From contig NZ_KZ614145.1 in NCBI RefSeq assembly GCF_002884495.1, positions 1,116,001 to 1,180,000 of the forward strand: a DNA stretch of 64,000 nt, written 5' to 3'. Both the position numbers and the translations under genes were made by a program. Below, one piece after another: positions 26,735-34,518 of this stretch (positions are counted from its first letter, which is position 1; each line of letters opens with the position of its first letter). The notes beneath the pieces are model-generated. The model did no database searches and was not told the origin of the DNA. It saw only the letters and a list, made by a program, of their open reading frames with translations. The stretch comes from Rummeliibacillus pycnus (lineage in GTDB: Bacteria; Bacillota; Bacilli; Bacillales_A; Planococcaceae).

Positions 26735-27596
26735 TGCCGTCCTCCCTAAATTTTGATGATTGAATTGGTACTACATAAATTGTATTCGCTTGCTTTTCTA
26801 ATAGATGTAGCGTAACAGATACCTGATGAGTGAATTTACTGTTCGTTGTAAAGTCATCTAATAAACGTACAAATTGACTATTTGAGATCATACAGTTTTC
26901 AATATAACTAAGTTCTTTTAGTTCTATTTCCACTATATATAAACCTGCAGCAGGTAGTTGATATTGATCATCAACTTCTATATACAATCGGTTATTTTGA
27001 CGTTTTAAGGTGCCTTTTACAAAATAATTTGCACCTAAATAGTCAGGGATTTTATGAACAAGACCTAAATTTAACAATTCTCGAATTGCTGTTGAACTGA
27101 TTTTCTTCTTTTTATAATCGACTCTATCGATCACACTTACATCAAAACGATGTTTACTCTCTGTTTGTAACTTATTCATATTCCCTTCTCCTAAATAACC
27201 AAAGGTAAAATCATACCCAGCTACAACATGTTTACATTGTAAACCTACTATATAATCTTCTATAAATTGCTTATAGTGAACTTTTGAAAAATTAGGATTA
27301 AAGTTTACAATATATACCTTTTCAATGTTTAATTTTTCAAATATATCACATTTATCCTTTAAGGGTGTTAAGTATTGTTCAATTTTTTTCTTATTTGGAA
27401 TGATGTTATTTGGATGAGGGAAAAAAGTCATTATTGCAAGTTCAAGCGACTTTTCTTTTGCAATGGATCGTGCAACTTCAATCAACGCCTGATGACCTTT
27501 ATGCACTCCATCAAAAAAACCTAACGCTAATACACATGGTTTTTCTGCAAAAAAATCTTTTACGTCTAATTCTGAATCGAACTGAATAACTTCCAT
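26709..27596 (-). CDS. RibF-like FAD synthase lacking a recognisable riboflavin kinase domain
   Basis: This 295-residue protein has the nucleotidyltransferase signature of prokaryotic FAD synthases: GFFDGVHKGH with HxGH at residues 32-35, GYDFTFG at 127-133 and ISSTAIR at 166-172. After residue ~185, where bifunctional RibF has a riboflavin kinase with a GFPTAN motif, that motif is missing and only a diverged beta-rich tail is left. It is therefore predicted to convert FMN and ATP to FAD only. It sits 18 bases behind hpaC and overlaps the aldehyde dehydrogenase gene. It would supply FAD for the HpaBC monooxygenase. That role is inference. Confidence 0.82.
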   Translation of the reverse strand: MEVIQFDSELDVKDFFAEKPCVLALGFFDGVHKGHQALIEVARSIAKEKSLELAIMTFFPHPNNIIPNKKKIEQYLTPLKDKCDIFEKLNIEKVYIVNFNPNFSKVHYKQFIEDYIVGLQCKHVVAGYDFTFGYLGEGNMNKLQTESKHRFDVSVIDRVDYKKKKISSTAIRELLNLGLVHKIPDYLGANYFVKGTLKRQNNRLYIEVDDQYQLPAAGLYIVEIELKELSYIENCMISNSQFVRLLDDFTTNSKFTHQVSVTLHLLEKQANTIYVVPIQSSKFREDGNEKVPLIY

Positions 27597-27614
27597 AATC
27601 CCCTCTCCCTTCTA

Positions 27615-28076
27615 TTAATGTATTTCTTGATATTTCCCCTCAAAAAATATGAGTGGATTATTTCCTTCTACTACATCTAAACTTGTTACCTCTCCGACAT
27701 AAAGCGTGTGGTCCCCTTCTACATGTGTGTTAAAAACTTTACAAGTCAAATTTGCAAGTGCATTTTCGATAACCGGAAGATTATTTTGCCATTTAAATTG
27801 TACATTCAGATTTTCCTTAATTTGTCCGGCAAAAATCATTGATAAATCTTTTTGATTTTCTGCTAAGAAACTTACTCCAAATTCTCCTGTTTCAGCAATT
27901 CTTGCATTCATCTGAGCATTTTCTCCAATAGACACAACAATTAGCTTTGGTGAAAGTGATACAGACATAAAGGCATTTGCTGTCATACCATATGGCTCAC
28001 CATCTACTGCTGTAGTAATAACTGTTACTCCTGTTGCGAATTTTCCCATTGTATTTCTAAATAAACGATCGTCCAT
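27615..28076 (-). CDS. hpaC: 4-HPA 3-monooxygenase flavin reductase component
   Basis: This 153-residue NAD(P)H:flavin oxidoreductase has the short FMN-reductase fold. It has MGKFATGVTVITT near the N-terminus, GMTANAFMSVSLSPK, GVSFLAENQ and a C-terminal PLIFFEGKYQEI, all typical of HpaC and relatives. It makes free reduced flavin for the oxygenase HpaB encoded two genes upstream. The order hpaB-hpaD-hpaC plus FAD synthase places both flavin genes together. A hairpin at the end of hpaD suggests hpaC may also have its own transcription start in the 178-base gap ahead of it. Confidence 0.9.
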   Translation of the reverse strand: MDDRLFRNTMGKFATGVTVITTAVDGEPYGMTANAFMSVSLSPKLIVVSIGENAQMNARIAETGEFGVSFLAENQKDLSMIFAGQIKENLNVQFKWQNNLPVIENALANLTCKVFNTHVEGDHTLYVGEVTSLDVVEGNNPLIFFEGKYQEIH

Positions 28077-28227
28077 ACGAGTCCCCCCTATATTTAGGTT
28101 TAATCATTTTCGATGCTAATGAAGAATACTCACTAGCTTTCATTTTTCACCACGACCATTAATGAACATTATCTTTGATATGAAGATTTTTGGTATATAT
28201 TTAAATCTTTCGAATCTAGAGTAAGAT

Positions 28228-28257
28228 CTAGAAAGAAGATACGAGATCTTCTTTCTA
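28228..28257 (-). terminator. Hairpin at the end of hpaD
   Basis: AGAAAGAAGAT (28230-28240) pairs with ATCTTCTTTCT (28246-28256), overlapping the hpaD stop codon. No long T-run follows, so it may be a partial terminator or an RNA-processing or stabilising hairpin between hpaD and hpaC. Confidence 0.5.
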
Positions 28258-29244
28258 AATCGCAAATATTGGTTTTGCTTGCTTTAATTCACCTGGAGAA
28301 GTTGAAATTACTTCACTTGTTTCAATATCAATAACTGTTGATGCCTCTTCAAACCAAGAGTCTGGTGCTTCTGCTCCCCAGAATGTTTGGCGACGTTTAT
28401 CATTTAAATCCCAGCGAACTGGATTAAAATCTGGATCACTTGTTAAATAATCACCATTATATAGTTCGATTCGATGTCCATCTGGATCACGTAAATATAA
28501 GAAGAATGCATTGGATAAACCATGGCGAGCTGGGCCACGTTCAATGTTTTCCGAATATCCTAAGGCTGCTAATACATCGCAACCTTGAATAAGACTCATC
28601 GGATCACTTAACCAAAATGCAACATGATGTAGTCTTGGTCCCTCACCATTCATAAATGCAACATCATGAACTGATGGCTTACGGTGTATCCATGCTGCCC
28701 ATATGCGATCTTCATCATCAGTTGTATATTCAGAACACGAGAAATCAAGTTCATTTAAATAGAAGTTATACGCTTTTTCAACATTTGAAACCATACAGTT
28801 GAAATGATCAATACGTTGTGCTTTTGCTCCTTGGTATAAGTCATAACGTTGTAATAAACGTTCAGCCCCATCCATTTTGGCAAAAAATTCAACTGGTAAA
28901 CCTGAGATATCTTGTACTCGTAATGCACGACCGACTGCATGTTGTGACCCTTCCTCTAACCATTTAATCTTCAAATGATGCTTCTCAAAAAGTGTAGCTA
29001 ATTTCTCTAAGTCATCTTCAGATCTCACTTTATAACTGATTGCTTCAACAACAGGTTTTTCTGATTTTTTTAATACTAAACTATGATGTACATGTTCTTC
29101 TAGACCTCTAAGGTATAGAGCGTCTTCCGTTCTTTCAGTAACAATTAAACCTAATCCTTTTGTATAAAACGCTTCTGATCTATCTAAATCTGTAACATGT
29201 AAAATAGCACGTGCTGTACGAATAATATCAAAATTTGTAGCCAT
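28255..29244 (-). CDS. hpaD: 3,4-dihydroxyphenylacetate 2,3-dioxygenase
   Basis: This 329-residue extradiol ring-cleavage dioxygenase is of the VOC (type I) class with two tandem modules. The metal ligands expected of the family fall at His147 (RIDHFN), His207 (RLHHVAFW) and Glu260 (HRIELYNGDY). The catalytic region HGLSNAFFLYLRDPDG matches the Fe/Mn homoprotocatechuate dioxygenases. It opens homoprotocatechuate to 5-carboxymethyl-2-hydroxymuconate semialdehyde. It lies between hpaB and hpaC. It belongs to the VOC class found in Gram-positives and not to the LigB-like HpaD of E. coli. Confidence 0.93.
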   Translation of the reverse strand: MATNFDIIRTARAILHVTDLDRSEAFYTKGLGLIVTERTEDALYLRGLEEHVHHSLVLKKSEKPVVEAISYKVRSEDDLEKLATLFEKHHLKIKWLEEGSQHAVGRALRVQDISGLPVEFFAKMDGAERLLQRYDLYQGAKAQRIDHFNCMVSNVEKAYNFYLNELDFSCSEYTTDDEDRIWAAWIHRKPSVHDVAFMNGEGPRLHHVAFWLSDPMSLIQGCDVLAALGYSENIERGPARHGLSNAFFLYLRDPDGHRIELYNGDYLTSDPDFNPVRWDLNDKRRQTFWGAEAPDSWFEEASTVIDIETSEVISTSPGELKQAKPIFAI

Positions 29245-29278
29245 TAAAATATCCCCCTATCTCTATTTAAAAAATGTT

Positions 29279-30760
29279 TTAGATTTTGATAAAGTTGTTA
29301 GTAGCTGAACTAGCGGTTTTCCCTAAAAAATCTGTCACACGATTTTTTAAACATTCTTTTGCTTGATAGTTATCAAAATAAGACATTCCCATTCGAATCG
29401 GGTCACCGAAGAAATAGTATTCATAATGTGATTGACGACTTCCGAATGCACTCATTGTCATATCCCAAGCTAAACGGAATAATTGAACTCGTTCGTATCC
29501 TTCAAGGTTTTTACCTTGTAAGCCACGGTGAATAATTTGACCAATTTCTGGATGATCAAAATCCGCTTGAGTTGGTATTCCCATTAAACCTGATGCACCA
29601 AGAATACGAATAATTTCTGTTAATTTTGGATAGATACGTGGGAACCATGTACGTGCTGCATCCAATGCTTCGAAATCAGGTGTCATCGTACCCCATTTAT
29701 CTAATTTGGCATTATGTTCTGCTCGATATAAATGAGATTTTAGCCCTTCCAGCGTTAGCATAATCTCCGTGCCTTTGTCTTTGACATGTTGAAACCCATC
29801 AATACCAATCGCGTCCATCATCGACAATGCAACTCCAAGTACAAATTCAGTTTTAATAATATTTTTTGATACTACTTGGTGACTCATATGCACAACTGCA
29901 TTTGTTTCTCGGAATGTTCTATTACAAATCGAAGAGTTTCCACAAACAAATACTCGTTCCCATGGTACGAAAACGTTTTCAAAAGATACAATTGCATCTC
30001 CTTCTTCAAAACGAGAACCAAGTGGATGATCGTAATCATTTTTGTTGTAATCAAATGATTCACGGCTAATGAATTTTAAGCCTTTTGTATTGTTTGGAAT
30101 TGCAAATGCAAGTGAATATGGATCATCAAGCTCACCAGCTTTTTTCACTGTTGATGGGAATACTAAAATTTCATCTGTAATACCACCTTGAGTTGCTAAT
30201 AATCGAATACCATCTACGATAATACCGTCTTTCGTTTTTTCAACAAGATGAAGTGCTACATTAGCATCCTTTTGTTCATGTTGTGCTTTTGCTCTATTTA
30301 CCTGTGGATGGATCAATGTATGTGTTAAACTAATATCATTTTCTCTTGCATACTCATAATATTTTCGAGCGTTTTCAGCAAACATTGGATCTGCTTCAGC
30401 AAATAGTTCGTTTGAAACGCCCATTGCCATTACTTCAGCATTTAAATAATCTGGTGAGCGTCCCATCATTCCTCCAGAAGTTAGCGCCCATTCTTGGATT
30501 GCTTCACGACGTACAATAATATCTTCGATCGTTTTTGGTTGTAAAAATGTTGTTCCTACTTTTTCACCTGTCGTGGGTGAAGTATAAAGCATTTTCTCCG
30601 GTTTTTGGAATTGTAAATCGTATAAATTTGCCATTGATTTGATGACACCTTGTAGACCTGGATGAGTCGTTACATCTTCTACTCGTTCTCCATGTAAGTA
30701 GATATTATTCCCTGCTTTTTTTAATCGTTCAATATATTGCGCACCTGTTTTAGCTCCCAA
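29279..30760 (-). CDS. hpaB: 4-hydroxyphenylacetate 3-monooxygenase oxygenase component
   Basis: This FADH2-dependent hydroxylase of the HpaB/PvcC family converts 4-HPA to 3,4-dihydroxyphenylacetate using reduced flavin from HpaC. Typical blocks are GAKTGAQYIERL at the start, SGGMMGRSPDYLN, THTLIHPQVNRAK, ENVFVPWERVFVCGN and a C-terminal RQSHYEYYFFGDPIR. The TTG at 30760 is chosen because an AAAGGA lies eight bases upstream and the product then begins MGAKTGAQ with 493 residues. The ATG nine bases earlier touches that site and is badly spaced. It follows hpaE by 20 bases. Confidence 0.93.
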   Translation of the reverse strand: MGAKTGAQYIERLKKAGNNIYLHGERVEDVTTHPGLQGVIKSMANLYDLQFQKPEKMLYTSPTTGEKVGTTFLQPKTIEDIIVRREAIQEWALTSGGMMGRSPDYLNAEVMAMGVSNELFAEADPMFAENARKYYEYARENDISLTHTLIHPQVNRAKAQHEQKDANVALHLVEKTKDGIIVDGIRLLATQGGITDEILVFPSTVKKAGELDDPYSLAFAIPNNTKGLKFISRESFDYNKNDYDHPLGSRFEEGDAIVSFENVFVPWERVFVCGNSSICNRTFRETNAVVHMSHQVVSKNIIKTEFVLGVALSMMDAIGIDGFQHVKDKGTEIMLTLEGLKSHLYRAEHNAKLDKWGTMTPDFEALDAARTWFPRIYPKLTEIIRILGASGLMGIPTQADFDHPEIGQIIHRGLQGKNLEGYERVQLFRLAWDMTMSAFGSRQSHYEYYFFGDPIRMGMSYFDNYQAKECLKNRVTDFLGKTASSATNNFIKI

Positions 30761-30780
30761 AAGAATCATCCTTTCGCATT

Positions 30781-32295
30781 TTATGATTTTTTACCGAATT
30801 GTGGGATATGGTGATTTCCAATTGCAACATGAATTACAGTTGGCTCTGTATAAAATTCAAAAATTGCATAATGTCCACCTTCACGACCAATTCCACTCGC
30901 TTTTGTTCCACCAAATGGAATTCGCAAATCACGGGTATTTTGAGAATTAATCCAAATCATTCCAGCTTCAATTGCTTGCGCTACACGATGGCCACGAGTT
31001 AAATCTTGCGTCCAAACAAAACCTGCCAAACCATATTTCACATTGTTAGCAACTTGTATTACTTCTTCTTCCTCTTCGAATTCAATAACTGCCATAACTG
31101 GTCCGAAGATTTCCTCTTGGCAAACCCTCATATCATTGTTCGCATTTAGAAGCAATGTTGGCGGTACATAGTTTCCAGCTTTAAATTGCTCTGGCACTAT
31201 ACCTTGGAATACTTCACAGCCTTCTTCTTTTGCTAATTCAATATAGCTTTTCACTTTATTAAAATGTTCTTTTTCAATTAGTGGCCCTAGTTCAGTAGTT
31301 GCATCAAGTGGATCACCAATACGAATATTTAAAACTCGTTCTTTTAACTTTTCTATAAATTCTTTCTTAATGTTTTTATGGACAAAGACACGTGAATTTG
31401 ATGTGCACCGTTCACCGTTAAAAGAGAAAATGCCCCATATTGCAGCATCCAACGCACGATCTAAATCTGCATCATCAAATAGTATTAACGGTGATTTACC
31501 ACCAAGCTCCATCGATGTCTTTTTTAATGACTCTGCTGCATTTTTGATAATAATCGAACCTGTTACTGTCTCACCTGTAAAAGAGATGGCTTTTACATCT
31601 GGATGTTTTACTAGCGCATCACCGGCAGTTTCGCCAAAACCATGAACAACATTAAATACACCTTTTGGTAATCCTGCCTTATCAATAATTTCTGCTAATT
31701 TGTTTGCTGTTAACGGTGATAATTCTGCTGGTTTTAAAATAACAGTATTACCCGTTGCTAAAGCTGGTGCAACTTTCCAAGTTTCTAACATAAAAGGTGC
31801 ATTCCATGGTGTAATCAGCCCAACGACTCCTAATGGACGATGTAAAGTGTAGTTAATAAAATCATTTTCTACTGGATAAGCCTGACCATGCAAATGCGCT
31901 TCTACCATCTTGGCGTAAAAACGGAAATTTGAAGCAGCTCTTTCTGCTTGGTTTCGCGTTTGACTAATTGGCAGCCCTGTATCAATTGCTTCTAAATAAG
32001 CAATTTCTTCTGCTTCTTCTTCAATCAGATCTGCAATTTTAAGAATGTATTTCATACGCTCTGAAATTTTTAAATCTTTCCATTGTGTGTCAAATGCTAT
32101 TTTTGCTGAAGCAACTGCCTCATTTACATCGTCTAAATCCCCAGCTGCAATATTATTGATCTGCTCATTTGAAAAAGGATTTATATTTCCAAAAGTTTTG
32201 CCTGATTTTGCAGGCACAAATTGACCATTAATATACAAAGAAATGTCTTTTACAATTACTTGTCTAATGGATTGCTCAGTGATTGAATTTGTCAT
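30781..32295 (-). CDS. hpaE: 5-carboxymethyl-2-hydroxymuconate semialdehyde dehydrogenase
   Basis: This 504-residue aldehyde dehydrogenase oxidises the ring-cleavage product to 5-carboxymethyl-2-hydroxymuconate. It has TPWNAPFMLETWKV, FTGETVTGS, the base Glu in MELGGKSPL and the Cys in GERCTSNSR; the GERCT wording and C-terminal NSQNTRDLRIPFGGTKASGIGREGG are typical of HpaE. The ATG follows a GGGATGAG site. A 117-base gap separates it from the DapA-like gene and contains a promoter, a cre site and a long inverted repeat, so hpaE is probably the first gene of the main operon. Confidence 0.9.
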   Translation of the reverse strand: MTNSITEQSIRQVIVKDISLYINGQFVPAKSGKTFGNINPFSNEQINNIAAGDLDDVNEAVASAKIAFDTQWKDLKISERMKYILKIADLIEEEAEEIAYLEAIDTGLPISQTRNQAERAASNFRFYAKMVEAHLHGQAYPVENDFINYTLHRPLGVVGLITPWNAPFMLETWKVAPALATGNTVILKPAELSPLTANKLAEIIDKAGLPKGVFNVVHGFGETAGDALVKHPDVKAISFTGETVTGSIIIKNAAESLKKTSMELGGKSPLILFDDADLDRALDAAIWGIFSFNGERCTSNSRVFVHKNIKKEFIEKLKERVLNIRIGDPLDATTELGPLIEKEHFNKVKSYIELAKEEGCEVFQGIVPEQFKAGNYVPPTLLLNANNDMRVCQEEIFGPVMAVIEFEEEEEVIQVANNVKYGLAGFVWTQDLTRGHRVAQAIEAGMIWINSQNTRDLRIPFGGTKASGIGREGGHYAIFEFYTEPTVIHVAIGNHHIPQFGKKS

Positions 32296-32335
32296 TTAAC
32301 TCATCCCTTCAGTATGTATCAAAGTATCTTCAAAA

Positions 32336-32349
32336 TGATAACGTTTACA
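32336..32349 (-). promoter_or_regulatory. cre site (CcpA) at the hpaE promoter
   Basis: The minus strand reads TGTAAACGTTATCA, which fits the cre consensus TGWAANCGNTNWCA at every fixed position. It abuts the -10 and covers the expected transcription start, the classical place for carbon catabolite repression. Confidence 0.75.
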
Positions 32350-32377
32350 TATTTAGAATAGTGAATATTCTGTTCAA
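32349..32377 (-). promoter_or_regulatory. Putative promoter of hpaE-hpaB-hpaD
   Basis: Minus strand: TTGAAC (complement of 32372-32377), 17-base spacer, AAATAT (complement of 32349-32354). Confidence 0.5.
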
Positions 32378-32412
32378 TTAAGTTAAGTGAAGATACTTTG
32401 TTACAGAAATTT

Positions 32413-33342
32413 TTATTTTGTAGTAATTGCTTCCGGAAGTTCAACATGCTGAGAAACAATTTTGCGAATTTCATCTTGTAATTGTTGGGTTGGTAAGTCC
32501 ATTGGTAAACGAAGTACTGGCTTAATTTTCCCCATCATTCCAAGAGCTGCTTTCACTGGTGCTGGATTTGTATCTTTAAACAATACATCATTTAAATCCA
32601 TCAACGCATAATGTAAATCTTGTGAACGCTTTACATCACCTTCAACCCAAGCGTTATAAACTTCTGCTACTTTATCAGGTACAATATTGGCAGTTGCACT
32701 GATATGTCCCGCTCCCCCTATTGCTAGTAATGGGTAACATAATAATTCAATACCTGAATATACATTGAAATCACGTCCACATCGATTAAGTACACGGTTA
32801 ATGTGTTCAAAATCTTTGTTGGATTCTTTAACACCTATAATATTGGGACATGCTTCTTTTAATTTAACCATTGTATCGATTTCCAAATTGACTGCTGTTC
32901 GTCCAGGAATGTTGTATAAGATGATTGGTAAGTTAGGAACTTCATCAGCAATTGTTTTAAAATGCTTGAACAAAGCATGTTGTGAAGGACGATTATAATA
33001 AGGAACAATCACTAGTACTGCATCAGCTCCTAGTTCTTCTGCTTTCTTTGTTAAAAGAAGAGCTTCTTGATGATTTGTGGATCCAGTACCAGGGACAAAT
33101 GGGACACGTCCGTCAATTACTTTTATAGCTGTCTCCATAACTTGTATACGCTCATCAATTGTTAAGGAACTTGGTTCACCAGATGTTCCTGTAACAGAAA
33201 TACCATGGCTACCACTTTCTATATGCCAATTTACTAGATTTTCAAATGATTCAAAGTCTATTGATCCATCCTCATTAAATGGTGTGATGACTGGTGATAT
33301 CGATCCACGTAAACGTTTTTTAGCTTCTGCAAAGTTTGTCAT
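32413..33342 (-). CDS. DapA/NahE-family class I aldolase-like protein of the hpa cluster
   Basis: This 309-residue (beta/alpha)8-barrel protein belongs to the DHDPS/N-acetylneuraminate lyase/hydratase-aldolase family. The Schiff-base Lys is at 172 (GVKESNKD), the catalytic Tyr at 143 and Arg148 in YNIPGRT, the pyruvate carboxylate loop is GTSGE at 52-56, and YYNRPSQ lies near 115. DapA itself usually has GTTGE. Members act on pyruvate by aldol addition or cleavage. Its place ahead of hpaE in a cluster without hpaH or hpaI suggests it releases pyruvate from the heptenedioate intermediate. Annotation as lysine-pathway DapA would be the default by homology, so the function is open. Confidence 0.75.
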   Translation of the reverse strand: MTNFAEAKKRLRGSISPVITPFNEDGSIDFESFENLVNWHIESGSHGISVTGTSGEPSSLTIDERIQVMETAIKVIDGRVPFVPGTGSTNHQEALLLTKKAEELGADAVLVIVPYYNRPSQHALFKHFKTIADEVPNLPIILYNIPGRTAVNLEIDTMVKLKEACPNIIGVKESNKDFEHINRVLNRCGRDFNVYSGIELLCYPLLAIGGAGHISATANIVPDKVAEVYNAWVEGDVKRSQDLHYALMDLNDVLFKDTNPAPVKAALGMMGKIKPVLRLPMDLPTQQLQDEIRKIVSQHVELPEAITTK

Positions 33343-33497
33343 GGAATCTCTCCTTTTCTAAATTTTTTGAATTTACTTACAAAAATATCGTATCATGTGG
33401 TAAATTAGAATAAAAATACCAATTTCATTCCTAATTAATACAAAAAAAATATAGGTCTTCATTTTTTGCATCCACTCAAAGACGAAGGGGGATTTGT

Positions 33498-34385
33498 ATG
33501 GACATCAAACAACTCTATTACTTTTGTACAATTGTTTCAGAGGGACAAATTACAAAAGCTGCAGCTAAATTACATATGGCTCAGCCACCCTTAAGCCAAC
33601 AATTAAAGCAATTAGAAAGCGAGTTAGGGGTTGTATTATTTGAAAGAAAAGGTCGGAAATTATTATTAACAGACTCAGGTAAAGCACTTTATGAGAATTC
33701 TCAAAAGCTTCTCTCTGATCTTGAAGACATTAAAATGAAAGTAAAAGAAATTAATGAAGGGATTCGGGGGAAATTGTCAATAGGCGTCAGTAAGACATGC
33801 TTTTCTTACTTACCAGAACGAATCCAGTTTTTCCGTGCTGAATACCCAGAAGTCCTATTCCATATAATTGAAGGTGATACTGCTCAAATTTGCGATTTAT
33901 TGATGGACAGAAGTATTGAAGTAGCCATTACGCGTTTTCCAATTGATCATGAACATTTTGCAATGAAAGCGTTTAAAAATGAACCTTACGTTTTAATTAT
34001 CCCTAAGACATGGAAACACTTATTATCAAATGAACATAAAATCACATTAGAAGATGTGCAACAGTTTCCACTAATGCTATTACACCGGATTCATGGAACG
34101 GGTCAATATGAAATCATCACAAAAGCATTCAAAGACCAGCACCTTAACCCCCATATTATTCTTGAATGTCCAGACGTTAGTATATTGTTTTTACTAGCAA
34201 ATTCAGAAATTGGCGCGACGATCGTTCCACTAGGGGCAATTGAGAATATCTCACACGATAATCTTCATGTAGTTGAAATTACAGATGCAAACATTCATTC
34301 TGAGTCAGGTATCATTTGGCTAAAAGATCGTCACTTATCCAAATGCACACAATTATTCATTGAATCTTTTGATTCATATTATTAG
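33498..34385 (+). CDS. LysR-family regulator, likely of the hpa genes
   Basis: This 295-residue LysR-type regulator has the N-terminal winged helix (MDIKQLYYFCTIVSEGQITKAA, then HMAQPPLSQQLKQLE) and a periplasmic-binding-protein-like effector domain from about residue 90. It is divergent from the DapA-like gene and lies between the catabolic and transport genes, so control of the hpa cluster by 4-HPA or a pathway intermediate is the natural inference. The start follows GAAGGGGG. In E. coli the hpa regulators are HpaA (AraC) and HpaR (MarR), so the regulator type differs here. Confidence 0.88.
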   Translation: MDIKQLYYFCTIVSEGQITKAAAKLHMAQPPLSQQLKQLESELGVVLFERKGRKLLLTDSGKALYENSQKLLSDLEDIKMKVKEINEGIRGKLSIGVSKTCFSYLPERIQFFRAEYPEVLFHIIEGDTAQICDLLMDRSIEVAITRFPIDHEHFAMKAFKNEPYVLIIPKTWKHLLSNEHKITLEDVQQFPLMLLHRIHGTGQYEIITKAFKDQHLNPHIILECPDVSILFLLANSEIGATIVPLGAIENISHDNLHVVEITDANIHSESGIIWLKDRHLSKCTQLFIESFDSYY

Positions 34386-34414
34386 TTTCTTCAGAAAAAA
34401 CATTTAGCAAATAA

Positions 34415-34456
34415 CAAAAGGTATCAGAGAGATGTCCTCTCGATACCTTTTATTGT
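34415..34456. terminator. Bidirectional terminator
   Basis: AAAAGGTATC-AGAGAG pairs with CTCTC-GATACCTTTT between the converging LysR and symporter genes. Confidence 0.8.
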
Positions 34457-34518
34457 TGTGTATGTTTTTAAGCAAATCTGCAATTAAAGAAATCTTTTAA
34501 CTGTGAAAATAGTATTAA

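Larger units (their letters stand above)
32320..32400. promoter_or_regulatory. 13-base inverted repeat around the hpaE promoter
   Basis: CAAAGTATCTTCA (32320-32332) and TGAAGATACTTTG (32388-32400) are perfect inverted copies 55 bases apart, enclosing the promoter and cre site of hpaE. The arms could be two operator half-sites that loop together, or a stem in read-through RNA from the DapA-like gene. The core AAAGTATCTT recurs at 36608-36617 ahead of hpaG1. Confidence 0.6.

Noticed and set aside
32413-33342. Housekeeping dapA of lysine/dipicolinate synthesis
   Set aside because: Not excluded by sequence (Arg148 is kept), but the hpa context, the GTSGE loop and the absence of lysine genes nearby make it the less likely reading.
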